Of a DNA stretch of 64,000 nt, positions 51,170 to 61,100 are shown piece by piece. Source of the stretch: Pseudomonas veronii (GTDB lineage Bacteria > Pseudomonadota > Gammaproteobacteria > Pseudomonadales > Pseudomonadaceae). The stretch covers positions 1 to 64,000 of the forward strand of contig NZ_JYLL01000034.1 of NCBI RefSeq assembly GCF_001439695.1. The letters run 5' to 3'. Position 1 is the first letter of the stretch, and each line of letters begins with the position of its first letter. The position numbers and the translations under genes were made by a program. The notes beneath the pieces are model-generated. The model had not been told where the DNA came from, did no database searches, and saw only the letters and a program-made list of their open reading frames with translations.

Positions 51170-52492
51170 TTACTCGGTTGCGCCACGTTTTGCTTTTAGG
51201 CGAGTGACGTTCGCTCCTGTCTGATTCGCGAATTCGTGCGGAGTGACATGCTCCTGCCGGTTGGCCTCTAGGTACCGGCTCCACCAGTTCATGATCAGCC
51301 TGCGCTCCTCGATGAACTCGGCCTTGTGGATGTAAGCGGCGCGGACGTTGTTGCGCTCCTTGTGGCTCATCTGCCGTTCAATGGCTGTCTCCGACCACAA
51401 TCCTGACTCGATCAGTGCGCTGCAGGCCATCGAACGAAATCCATGCCCGCAGATATCGGTTTTGGTGTCGTATCCCATCGTCCGAAGCGCGTTGTTCACG
51501 GTATTTTCGGACATGGGCTTCCAGGGTTTGGCATCCCCTGCGAAGACCAATGCGAATTTGCCTGTGAGTGCATGGATTTTTTCGAGTAGCGCTACTGCTT
51601 GCGGCGATAAGGGTACTAAATGGATATCCCCTGCCATCTTCGTACCCCTTGTGGAAAAGGGTACTCCCTCCAACGCGGGTCGAGTGTCCGGTATCTCCCA
51701 GGTGCCACGCTTGAGGTCGAACTCGCTCCAGCGGGCGAAACGCAGTTCGCTGGAGCGTACAAACACATGCAGCGATAGCATCACCGTCAGGCGGGTAAGT
51801 GCGCGGCCTTTATAGGTGTCGATCCGCTCCTGTAGTTCCGGCAGTCGCGATAAGGGTAGAGCGGGGCGATGTACCACCCGCGGGGCTTTGATCAAGCCTT
51901 CGAGGTCGTATGCAGGGTTGGCGGTGATAAGCCGGAGGCGTTTTGCCTCGCGCATGATGCTCTGCAGGTAGTTTTGTACCCTTAAAGCTACGTCTATCGT
52001 TCCGCGCTTCTTGATCGCTTCCAAGGGCTGCATGAGGTCATGGGTGTCGAGGTCGACAATGGCGCGGGTGCCGATCAGCGGGAACACGTGGGTTTTGAGG
52101 CGACTCATCACAGTCTTGGAATGGCCTGGTGCCCACTTGGCCGACATTTCCGTATGCCAGTCGAGCGCAACGCTTTCAAAGGTTCTGCCTTTGATTACGG
52201 CTTCCGCCTTGGCTTGGTGCTTGGTCTCTATAGGATCAACGCCATCCGCCAGCATTCGCTTAACTTCCAAGCGCTTGCGGCGCGCATCGGCGAGGCCAAT
52301 GACGGGGTAGTTGCCGAACGAGGTCAGTCCTTCGCGTCCGTCAGGTTTGACGTAACGGAGCCGCCAGCCTTTGCGGCCATTGGGCTGGACTAGGAGGTAG
52401 AGGCCATCGCCGTCGAAAAGCTTGTAGGCGCGGTCTGTAGGTTTTGCCAAGCGGCAAGCTGCGTCGGAGAGCGGAGCTGTGGTGCGCGACAT
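51170..52492 (-). CDS. P4-type tyrosine integrase
   Basis: A 440-residue phage-P4-like integrase. The N-terminal arm-binding DUF4102 region (YKLFDGDGLYLLVQPNGRKGW at 23-43, FGNYPVIGLADARRKR) is followed by the SAM-like core-binding domain (~105-200). The catalytic domain has the first Arg in FVRSSELRFARWSEF, the H-x-x-R in GHGFRSMACSALIE, and MSHKERNNVRAAYI with the nucleophilic Tyr. It catalyses insertion into the tRNA-Thr 3' end next door. GGAG precedes the ATG; AAGGGTACTCCCTT just upstream is an imperfect palindrome that could mediate autoregulation. Confidence 0.93.
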   Translation of the reverse strand: MSRTTAPLSDAACRLAKPTDRAYKLFDGDGLYLLVQPNGRKGWRLRYVKPDGREGLTSFGNYPVIGLADARRKRLEVKRMLADGVDPIETKHQAKAEAVIKGRTFESVALDWHTEMSAKWAPGHSKTVMSRLKTHVFPLIGTRAIVDLDTHDLMQPLEAIKKRGTIDVALRVQNYLQSIMREAKRLRLITANPAYDLEGLIKAPRVVHRPALPLSRLPELQERIDTYKGRALTRLTVMLSLHVFVRSSELRFARWSEFDLKRGTWEIPDTRPALEGVPFSTRGTKMAGDIHLVPLSPQAVALLEKIHALTGKFALVFAGDAKPWKPMSENTVNNALRTMGYDTKTDICGHGFRSMACSALIESGLWSETAIERQMSHKERNNVRAAYIHKAEFIEERRLIMNWWSRYLEANRQEHVTPHEFANQTGANVTRLKAKRGATE

Positions 52493-52594
52493 AAGGGTAC
52501 TCCCTTTTATCGAAGTGACCTGTATCCCAAACTCTACCCTTAAAACGGTTGGAATCTACCAGTTTCTGACGGAAACCGATGGAACGCCAAAACG

Positions 52595-52621
52595 AAAAAA
52601 CCCGCCAGAAGGCGGGTTTTT
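52595..52621. terminator. Bidirectional terminator between tRNA and integrase
   Basis: AAAAAACCCGCC, 4-base loop, GGCGGGTTTTT. It can end tRNA transcription (minus strand). Confidence 0.85.
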
Positions 52622-52664
52622 CGGGGGTTCCAGAGATTTTGAAAGCCTTCTTTGGAACCTTGTA

Positions 52665-52740
<76 letters not shown>

Positions 52741-52870
52741 GTGTTAGGGCGACGATTATAGCGATTGAAAAAGTTCTGTAAACCCCTGAAATCTGACTAT
52801 TTTTGCGAAAACCCAAGTTTTCGCCCTTCGCCCTGCATTTACCTGCTTCTCCCGCAGCCAAATGCCCCGA

Positions 52871-54247
52871 TCAGCGCTCGTGCATGGCCTCTGCGCGGGA
52901 TTTGATGATTGGCTTGAGCAGGTAGCTCAAGATGCTCTTCTTGCCGGTGATGATGTCCACAGAGGCCACCATGCCGGGGATGATCAGCAGGGGTTTGTCG
53001 TCGGTGCCGAGGTGGCTGCGGTCGGTGCGCAGTTTGATGACGTAGAAGGTGTTTTTCTTCTCTTCATCCATCACGGTGTCGGCGCCGATCTGTTCGAGTT
53101 TGCCTTTGAGGCCGCCGTAGATGGTGTAGTCGTAGGCGGTGAATTTGATCATTGCTTCCTGGCCGGGGTGGAGGAAGGCGATGTCTTGCGGGCGGATCTT
53201 GGCTTCTACCAGCAAGGTGTCGTCCAGCGGTACGACTTCGGCGATGTCGCTGCCGGGCTGGATCACGCCGCCTACGGTGTTGACCAGCATTTGCTTGACG
53301 ATACCGCGCACGGGGGAGGTGACCATGGTGCGGCTGACGCGGTCTTCCAGGCCTTTGGAGGTGGCTTGGGCCTTGCTCAGGTTGGTGCGCGCTTCGTTCA
53401 GTTGAGCCAGGGCTTCGCTGCGGAATTTGCCGCGGGTCTCGTCGATTTTGCGTTGCACTTCGTTGATGGCGGCCTGGGCGCGGGGGATGGCCAGGGTGGT
53501 GCCATCGAGCATGCCGCGGGTTTCCACTTCGGAGCGTTTGAGGCGCAGCACTTCTACCGGCGAGACCGCGCCCTGTTGGACCAGCGGTTCGGACATGCCG
53601 ATCTCCTGGCGCAGCAGGTTCAGGCTGTTGCGGTATTGGTCCTGCTTGGAGGCGAATTCACGCAGTTCCTGCTGGCGTTGCAGCAGTTGTTGTTGCAGCC
53701 CGCCGATTTCGTCCGACAGTTGCTGGCGTCGGCTCAGGTACAGCGACTCTTCGTTCGAAGCCTGGTTGGGCACGGCTTTGCGCGCGTCTTCGGTAATGTT
53801 CAGCGGGCGATTTTCGACTTCGGCGCTGAGGCGCTCCACGCGCAGTTCCATGGCCACGCGGTCGGCTTCGGTTTCGCCGACGTTGGAGGCAAAGCGTGTG
53901 TCGTCCAGGCGTACCAGCGGCGCACCGGCGTCGACGATTTGCCCTTCATGCACGTAGATCTGGGCGACGATGCCGCCTTCCAGGTTCTGGATTTTCTGGA
54001 TGCGCGAGGAGGGGATCGCCTTACCTTCGCCTTTGGTCACTTCATCGATGATCGCAAAGTGCGCCCACAGTATCAGGAACACGAAGAAGCCGATCACGCC
54101 CCAAATGGTCAGGCGCACGATGCGCGGGGCGTCGTCGACCAGGGCTTTTTCGACTTCGGGCAAGGGCTGGTCTTCGAGCGAGTCGGTGCCTCTGAAATAG
54201 CCGAAGATGACGTCTTTCAAGCGGCGTGGGCCGGATTTAAGCAACAC
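52871..54247 (-). CDS. lapC: Type I secretion membrane fusion protein LapC
   Basis: A 458-residue HlyD-family adaptor linking the inner-membrane ABC exporter to the outer-membrane channel. TM at ~48-68, biotinyl/lipoyl-like halves (GKAIPSSRIQKIQNLEGGIV, IQPGSDIAEVVPLDD) on both sides of a long coiled coil (~110-300). GTG start at 54247 overlaps the lapB stop and has AAGGGG upstream; TTG one codon later is possible. The order lapE-lapB-lapC next to lapA identifies its client as the adhesin LapA. Confidence 0.92.
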   Translation of the reverse strand: MLLKSGPRRLKDVIFGYFRGTDSLEDQPLPEVEKALVDDAPRIVRLTIWGVIGFFVFLILWAHFAIIDEVTKGEGKAIPSSRIQKIQNLEGGIVAQIYVHEGQIVDAGAPLVRLDDTRFASNVGETEADRVAMELRVERLSAEVENRPLNITEDARKAVPNQASNEESLYLSRRQQLSDEIGGLQQQLLQRQQELREFASKQDQYRNSLNLLRQEIGMSEPLVQQGAVSPVEVLRLKRSEVETRGMLDGTTLAIPRAQAAINEVQRKIDETRGKFRSEALAQLNEARTNLSKAQATSKGLEDRVSRTMVTSPVRGIVKQMLVNTVGGVIQPGSDIAEVVPLDDTLLVEAKIRPQDIAFLHPGQEAMIKFTAYDYTIYGGLKGKLEQIGADTVMDEEKKNTFYVIKLRTDRSHLGTDDKPLLIIPGMVASVDIITGKKSILSYLLKPIIKSRAEAMHER

Positions 54248-56390
54248 TGATCTGCCCCTTTTTCAGCGCTTCCATGACGGCCGCTTTTGGACCGTCCGCG
54301 AGTATCTGGCCACGGTCGATCACCAGCAGGCGATCCACCAGGCTCAACAGCGAGGCGCGGTGGGTGACCAGAATCACCGTCTTGTTTTCGATCACCGACT
54401 GCAAGCGCTGTTTCAGGCGCTCTTCGCCGGTGTTGTCCATGGCGCTGGTCGGTTCGTCCAGCAGCAGGATCGGTGGGTTCAATAGCAATGCACGGGCGAG
54501 GGCGACGTTTTGTCGCTGGCCGCCGGAGAGGTTTTGCCCGCGTTCGCCCACTTGCAGTTCGTAACCTTGCGGATGCAGTCTGGCAAATTCATGCACGCCG
54601 GCCAGTTCTGCGGCTTGCAGCACCATTTCGTCGTCCACGTAGCGTGCGCCCGAGACGAGGTTGTCGCGCAAGGTGCCGGCCAGCAGTTGGATGTCCTGGG
54701 CCACGTAGCCGATGTTGTGGCGCAATTCGCTGACATCGATCTGGCGAATGTCCACGCCATCGACCAGCAACGAGCCCGAATCCGGCTGGTAAAGACCGAC
54801 CAGCAGTTTGGCCAGCGAGCTTTTGCCCGAGCCGCTGCGCCCGATGATGCCGATCTTCTCGCCCGCCCGCACATTCAGGTTGATGCCGCGCAGCGCCAGG
54901 TTTTGTTGGTTCGGGTAGGTGAAGTCGACTTCGCGGAACGTCATCGCGCCTTGCAGCGCCTTGCGGCTGAGCGGGCGTTCGTCGTAGTTGCGTTCTTGCG
55001 GCAACTCCATCATCTGGTCGACCGAGACCATCGTCACCTTGGCTTGCTGGTAACGCGTCAGCAGCCCCGACAGTTGCGCCAACGGGCCCAGTGCGCGGCC
55101 GCTGAGCATGTAGCAGGCAACGAGGCCGCCCATGCTGAGGGCGCCATCAATGATCTGGTACACGCCGAAAATGATCATCGCCACGCCGGCCACTTGCTGG
55201 ATCAGCAAGGTGATGTTCATGGCCAGGCCGGACAACACCTTGACCCGCAGTTCCAGGCGGCTGAGGGTGCCAATGGTCTGTTCCCATTGATACTGGCGCT
55301 CGCTTTCTGCGTTATTGACCTTGACCGCATCGAGCCCGGCGAGGGTTTCGATCAGGCTCGACTGACGCTCGGCGCCCAGGGCCATGGTGCGCTCCAGTGT
55401 CGCAGTCAGCGGTTTCTGGAGCATGTGGCCGATACCCAGGGCCAGCGGGAAGGCGATGATCGGAATCCACACCAGGTGGCCGCCGAGCATGGCGATCACC
55501 ACCAGGATGATCAGGGTGAAGGGCAGGTCGATCAGGCTCGCGAGGGTCAGCGAGGTGAGGAAGTCGCGCATCCCCTGGAATTCATGGATGTTCTGCGCAA
55601 AGCTGCCGACCCGCGCCGGGCGCACTTTCATGGCCATGCCCACGATGCGCTCGAACAGCGTCGCGGAGATGATCAGGTCGGTTTTTTTGCCCGCCAGGTC
55701 CAGGCATAAACTGCGCAGGCTCTTGAGCAGCAGATCGAACAGGTACGCGCCGCAGATACCGATGGCCAGCATCCACAAGGTGGCGGTGGCCTGGTTGGGG
55801 ACCACGCGGTCATACACGTTCATCACAAACAGTGGTGCGGCCAGGGCGATCAGGTTGATCACCAGGCTCGCGGCGATTGCGTCGGCGTAGAGCCAGCGCG
55901 AGCGCTTGAGGGTGTCTCGAAACCACGAGCGTGCGCGCGGGATCAGCGTGCCGCTGGTGATGTCAAATTTATGCTGCGGTTGGGCGAAAAATACCCGACC
56001 GCTGTAATCCTGACTCAAGGTTTCACGGCTGACCTGTACTTCGCCGCCGTCGCTTTCGCTGAGCAGCAGTCGCGCCGTGTCGCCTTCCCAGCCCAACAGC
56101 ACCGCGCTGCGCCCTTCCTTGAGCAGCAGCATGGCGGGCAGTGCGATGGATGGAATCTGTTCCAGCTTGCGCTGCAGCAACCGCCCCTGCAAACCCGCCC
56201 GAGCGGCTGCACGCGGCAGCAGCTCGGCGCTCAGACGCTGGGCCGCGAGTGGCAGCCCAGTGGTCAGCATTGCGCGGCTGGCGGGTTTGTAATGCAGTGA
56301 GCAGAGTGTCAACAACCCGTCCAGCAAGGGGTCGTCATGCTGACTGCGCGGGTCATGGTTGAGTTGCGCCACACCTATTTCAGAATCCAA
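54237..56390 (-). CDS. lapB: Type I secretion ABC transporter LapB
   Basis: A 717-residue exporter. Degenerate C39-like domain at ~20-140 (no catalytic Cys seen), six-TM exporter domain at ~160-440, and an ABC ATPase with IIGRSGSGKSSL, the LSGGQRQ signature, and ILLLDEPTSAMD. C39-like domains lacking the Cys bind adhesin cargo instead of cutting it. TTG start at 56390 with GAGAGAG upstream. It powers secretion of LapA. Confidence 0.93.
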   Translation of the reverse strand: MDSEIGVAQLNHDPRSQHDDPLLDGLLTLCSLHYKPASRAMLTTGLPLAAQRLSAELLPRAAARAGLQGRLLQRKLEQIPSIALPAMLLLKEGRSAVLLGWEGDTARLLLSESDGGEVQVSRETLSQDYSGRVFFAQPQHKFDITSGTLIPRARSWFRDTLKRSRWLYADAIAASLVINLIALAAPLFVMNVYDRVVPNQATATLWMLAIGICGAYLFDLLLKSLRSLCLDLAGKKTDLIISATLFERIVGMAMKVRPARVGSFAQNIHEFQGMRDFLTSLTLASLIDLPFTLIILVVIAMLGGHLVWIPIIAFPLALGIGHMLQKPLTATLERTMALGAERQSSLIETLAGLDAVKVNNAESERQYQWEQTIGTLSRLELRVKVLSGLAMNITLLIQQVAGVAMIIFGVYQIIDGALSMGGLVACYMLSGRALGPLAQLSGLLTRYQQAKVTMVSVDQMMELPQERNYDERPLSRKALQGAMTFREVDFTYPNQQNLALRGINLNVRAGEKIGIIGRSGSGKSSLAKLLVGLYQPDSGSLLVDGVDIRQIDVSELRHNIGYVAQDIQLLAGTLRDNLVSGARYVDDEMVLQAAELAGVHEFARLHPQGYELQVGERGQNLSGGQRQNVALARALLLNPPILLLDEPTSAMDNTGEERLKQRLQSVIENKTVILVTHRASLLSLVDRLLVIDRGQILADGPKAAVMEALKKGQISVA

Positions 56391-56436
56391 GCTGACTCTC
56401 TCTTACTGCAGTTGAGTGGTCCAACGCCGTCAAGAA

Positions 56437-57789
56437 TCAGTTCATCCCTGGCAGGTTTACCGACGGTTTAATATCGTTCTGCACAACCGATGCCATCGGC
56501 GCTACCACGCCCTGACTTCTCAGCAGTTGGCCCATGTCGGCCTTGATTCGATACTGCGTGTAGATCTGCAGGTTTTTGATCTGCGCCAGACGCTGCTGAG
56601 CGGTGAACAGTTCATTCTCGCTGTCGAGCAAGTCGAGCAGTGTACGCTCACCGAGGCTGAACTGCTGTTGATACGAGGTACGTACTCGCGTGCTGCGGTC
56701 CACGTATTCCTGCGCGATCGGCACCTGCTGGGTGGCGTTGTTGTAGGCGTTCCACGCCAGGCCCAGCTCTTCGTTCAGCTGACGCAGGGCGTTGTTGCGG
56801 ATGTCCAGCGCCTGGGAGGCCTGGGAAGCCTTGGACTGCAGGTTGGCCTTGTCGGTGCCGCCGTTGAACAGGTTGAACTGCATGTTCAGCATGGCGGAAT
56901 AGCTGTTGTCATGGCCTGGGTCGCCGGCGATGTTGTCGTTGGCTGAACGTTGCAGTACCGCATCGAAGCGCGGGTAGAAGGTCGACTTGGCGGATTCGTA
57001 CTGCTTTTCAGCGGCGGTGATATCCGATTCGGCAGAGCGCAATACCGGGCTGTCGGCAATCATCTGGCGGCGTGCGTCATCCAGGCTGGCTGGCAGCAAG
57101 GTAACGATGCCCGCTGGCTTTTCCAGTTGGTCAGGCTCTTGGCCGACAACGCTCATGTAGTTGGTATTGGCGTCAGCCAGGTTGGTCTGTTCGGTGATCA
57201 GGTTGTTTCGAGCCTGAGCCAGACGGGCTTCGGCCTGGTCCATGTCCGCCATTCTTCCGACGCCACGGCTGGTGCGCAATTTGATCTGGTCAAAAATGCG
57301 TTCGTGGCTTTTCAGGTTCTCTTCTGCCAGTTGCACCATCTCGCGACGGGTCAAGACATCCAGATAAACCTGGGCGACCGTCAGGGCGGTGCGCTCGGTC
57401 GTGTTGAGCAGCGCATAACCGCGGGAATTGGCGGTGGCTTGTTGGCGGCCTACTTCATTTTGGGTGCCAAAACCCTGGAACAGGTTTTGCTGCAGACGAA
57501 TGGTCGATTCGCCGCGGTTCATGGTTTTCCAATCGTGGCTGTTGCTGGCCGCGCGGGTGGTGGTGTTGTCCGAGCTTTCACGGCCATAACCGCCCAGCAA
57601 GTCGACTTTAGGCAAGTAGCCGCCTTTGGCTGCGTCGACTTGGTAGTCAGCAGCAATGCGCGCATTGACACCCGCTTGGATCTCCGGATGGACTTCCACC
57701 GCTTTCTGCATCGCTTCCGTCAGCGTTTGAGCCTGTACGAAACTGGCGGCTAGAGCAAAAGGCAAAGCTTTGAATAAGTGCAAACGCAT
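56437..57789 (-). CDS. lapE: TolC-family outer membrane channel LapE
   Basis: A 450-residue TolC-type protein. Signal peptide ~1-20 (SFVQA|QT), two related OEP repeats with long helices (LTEAMQKAVEVHPEIQAG; YLDVLTRREMVQLAEENLK), and NTNYMSVVGQ. It is the outer-membrane exit duct for the LapBC secretion system, and holds unreleased LapA at the surface. ATG 57789 follows GGAAGA. Confidence 0.92.
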   Translation of the reverse strand: MRLHLFKALPFALAASFVQAQTLTEAMQKAVEVHPEIQAGVNARIAADYQVDAAKGGYLPKVDLLGGYGRESSDNTTTRAASNSHDWKTMNRGESTIRLQQNLFQGFGTQNEVGRQQATANSRGYALLNTTERTALTVAQVYLDVLTRREMVQLAEENLKSHERIFDQIKLRTSRGVGRMADMDQAEARLAQARNNLITEQTNLADANTNYMSVVGQEPDQLEKPAGIVTLLPASLDDARRQMIADSPVLRSAESDITAAEKQYESAKSTFYPRFDAVLQRSANDNIAGDPGHDNSYSAMLNMQFNLFNGGTDKANLQSKASQASQALDIRNNALRQLNEELGLAWNAYNNATQQVPIAQEYVDRSTRVRTSYQQQFSLGERTLLDLLDSENELFTAQQRLAQIKNLQIYTQYRIKADMGQLLRSQGVVAPMASVVQNDIKPSVNLPGMN

Positions 57790-58136
57790 TGTGATTCTTC
57801 CCTGGGGATTGGTTGCCTGGAAAACCGCAACAAACTTGAAATAGTGCATTGGATTGGCAACCGAAATCACTGCTTGTCATGAGTGCTGGACGGTGCAAAC
57901 AGAAAGTCGCGATGCCGTGTAAATATCAATGTGACATTACCGGGCGGATTGTTTAGGATGGCGCCAAATAGGTCAATACCTTGACGGAAAAGTAATTCGT
58001 CGAGCAAAACACCAAAATATTGACGCCAAATTTTTTACATGGGTTTAACGTACTCCAGCTATTGAATCGGCACTAGAGAGAAAGGCCGGTCTCCATGATG
58101 GATGCCCCCTGAACGGTAATACACGGAGAGTCTTTT
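57790..58136. promoter_or_regulatory. Divergent lapA/lapE promoter region
   Basis: 347 bases, no gene, AT-rich between 57990 and 58060. A candidate lapA promoter is TTGACG (58020-58025), 18-base spacer, TTTAAC (58044-58049). The lapA leader would be ~85 bases. No regulator site could be assigned. Confidence 0.35.
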
Positions 58137-61100
58137 ATGAGCAGCGTTGCGGTCGTCAAAAGCATTGTCGGTCAAGTGTTTGCGGTATCCCCGGAAGGGA
58201 TTCGTCGCCTGCTGGTAGAAGGGGATCGTTTGTTTGCAGGGGAGCAGGTGGAAACCGGTCCTGCCGGCTCCGTGTCGCTGGAGCTTGCCGATGGCCGCAC
58301 CCTTGACCTGGGGCGCGACACGCAATGGAGCGCGAACACGCCTGACTCAGTGACCGACCTGAGTGCCGCCACTGCCCAGGAAGCACCCTCCGTTGCCGAA
58401 CTGCAGCAAGCCATCGCTGCCGGTGCCGACCCGACCCAAGACCTTGAAGCCACAGCTGCCGGCCCGACTGCCGCTGGCGCGGACGGCGCCGTGGGTGGCG
58501 GCCACAGCTTTGTCGTGCTGGACGCCACCGCAGGCACGGTTGACCCTACCATCGGTTATCCGACGAACGGCTTGAATGCCGCCGATGCCGCGACCAGCCT
58601 GTTCACCGCCGCTACCAATAACAGCCTCGATCCGCGCAGCGTCACCATCACCTTGACTGCCACGCCGAGCATCACCGAAGCCGGCGGCGTCGTGGTTTAC
58701 ACCGTGTTTGTCACCCAGGCGCCGACCAGTGACCTGACCGTCACCTTGTCCAACGGCTTGTCTGTCGTGGTCCTCGCCGGCCAGACCGCGGGCGCGCTGA
58801 ACGTCACGTTCGCGGGCAATGACACGCCTTACCTGGATGCCTCGTCGATCTCCGCCACCATCACCGGCACGTCCGGCGGCGGCAACCTGATCATCACCAC
58901 CGACCCGGCGCCGGCCGTTACGCAGATCAATGACACCATCGACACCACCACCGTCACGCTGAGCGCGAACGCGTCGGTCGATGAGGGCGGCAAGATCGTT
59001 TATACCGCGACCGTGAACAACGCCGCGCAGACCGACGTCACCATCACGCTGTCCAACAACACCACCATCACCATCGAAGCCGGTAAAACCACGGGCACCG
59101 TCAGCGTCGATACGCCGGCAAACCTGGCCGATGGCAAAGACCTGAGCGTCAGCGCCACCATCACCGGTGCAAGCGGCGGTAACTACGAAAACCTGGCGAT
59201 CAACCCGGAAGCCGCCACTACCACCGTGATCGCTGTCGACAACCCGAGCGTGCTGGTCGCAGACACCAACACGGTTGCCGAGGAGCAGGTCGCCACTGGC
59301 AACGTGCTGAGCAATGACAGCGACATCGACAACGTGCTGACCGTCGCGACGTTCACCGTTGGCGGTACCACGTATAACGCAGGCCAAACCGCCATTGTCG
59401 AAGGTGTCGGTACCGTCACCATCGGTGCGGATGGTGCGTATGCGTTTACCCCGGTCAAGGATTACAACGGTGAAGTGCCGCAAATCGGCTACACCACCAA
59501 TACCGGTTCGAGCAGCACGCTGGACGTGACGGTGACGCCGGTTAACGACGCGCCGGTGGCAGTGGTGGTTGCAGCGAACGGAGCTGAAGATCCGGCCCAG
59601 GGCATTGCGGTCAAACTGAGTGCGACCGATGGGGATGGTTTGGCGAACGTGAAATCGTTCACTGTCGGCACGCCAACCAATGGCACGTTCTACACCGACG
59701 CGGCCATGACCAAACCGGTGACCGGCTCGATCGACGCGGTCAACGGCGAAGCCACGATTTACTTCAAGCCGAACGAAAACTTCAACGGCACCGCGAATTT
59801 CACCTATACCGCGACCGACAGCGGCAACGCTGACGGCAGCAACCCGCTGACCTCTGCTCCGGCTAACGGCACTGTCACTGTGACGGCGGTCAACGATGCA
59901 CCAGAAGCGATCGCGACCACTGCAACCGGGACTGAAGATCCAAGCGTAGGCATTGCGGTCAAGCTGAGCGCGACCGATGTGGATGGCCTGGCGAACGTGA
60001 AATCGTTCACCGTCGGCGAGTCGGCCAACGGCACGTTCTACACCGACGCTGCCATGACCAAGCCGGTGACTGGCGCGATTGACGCGGTCAATGGCGAAGC
60101 CACCGTGTACTTCAAGCCGAACGAAAACTTCAACGGCACCGCGAACTTCACCTACACCGCGACCGACAGTGGCAACGCTGACGGCAGCAACCCGCTGACC
60201 TCTGCGCCGGCTAACGGCACTGTCACTGTGACGGCGGTCAACGATGCGCCTGAGGCTGTGGCGACCACTGCGACGGGCTCTGAAGATTCGGCCCAGGGTA
60301 TTGAAGTCAAGCTTTCGGCCACCGACGTAGACGGCGTGGACAACGTGAAATCGTTCACTGTCGGCACGCCAACCAATGGCACGTTCTACACCGATGCTGC
60401 CATGACCAAACCGGTGACTGGCTCGATTGATGCGGTCAACGGCGAAGCGACTGTTTACTTCAAGCCAAACGAAAACTTCAACGGCACCGCGAATTTCACT
60501 TATACCGCGACCGACAGCGGCAACGCTGACGGCAGCAACCCGCTGACTTCGACCCCAGCCAACGGCACCATCACTGTCACTGCGGTGAACGATGCGCCGG
60601 TGGCTGTGGCGACCACTGCGACCGGTTCTGAAGATCCGGCCCAGGGCATCGAAGTCAAGCTTTCGGCCACTGATATCGATGGCGTGGAGAACGTGAAATC
60701 GTTCACCGTCGGCACGCCTACCAACGGCACGTTCTACACCGATGCGGCCATGACCAAGCCGGTAACCGGCTCGATCGACGCGGTCAACGGCGAAGCCACG
60801 GTTTACTTCAAACCGAACGAAAACTTCAACGGCACGGCGAACTTCACCTACACCGCGACCGACAGCGGCAATGCTGATGGCACCAACCCGCTGACTTCTA
60901 CTCCGGCCAACGGCACTATCACCGTGACTGCGGTCAACGATGCGCCAGAAGCTGTCGCCACTACCGCGACCGGTTCTGAAGATCCGGCCCAGGGCATCGA
61001 AGTCAAGCTTTCGGCCACTGATATCGATGGCGTGGAGAACGTGAAATCGTTCACCGTCGGCACGCCAACCAATGGCACGTTCTACACCGATGCTGCCATG

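Noticed and set aside
52805..52824. GCGAAAAC-CCAA-GTTTTCGC hairpin downstream of lapC, as a terminator
   Set aside because: For lapC (minus strand) the hairpin is followed by A, not T, so it cannot be a standard intrinsic terminator.
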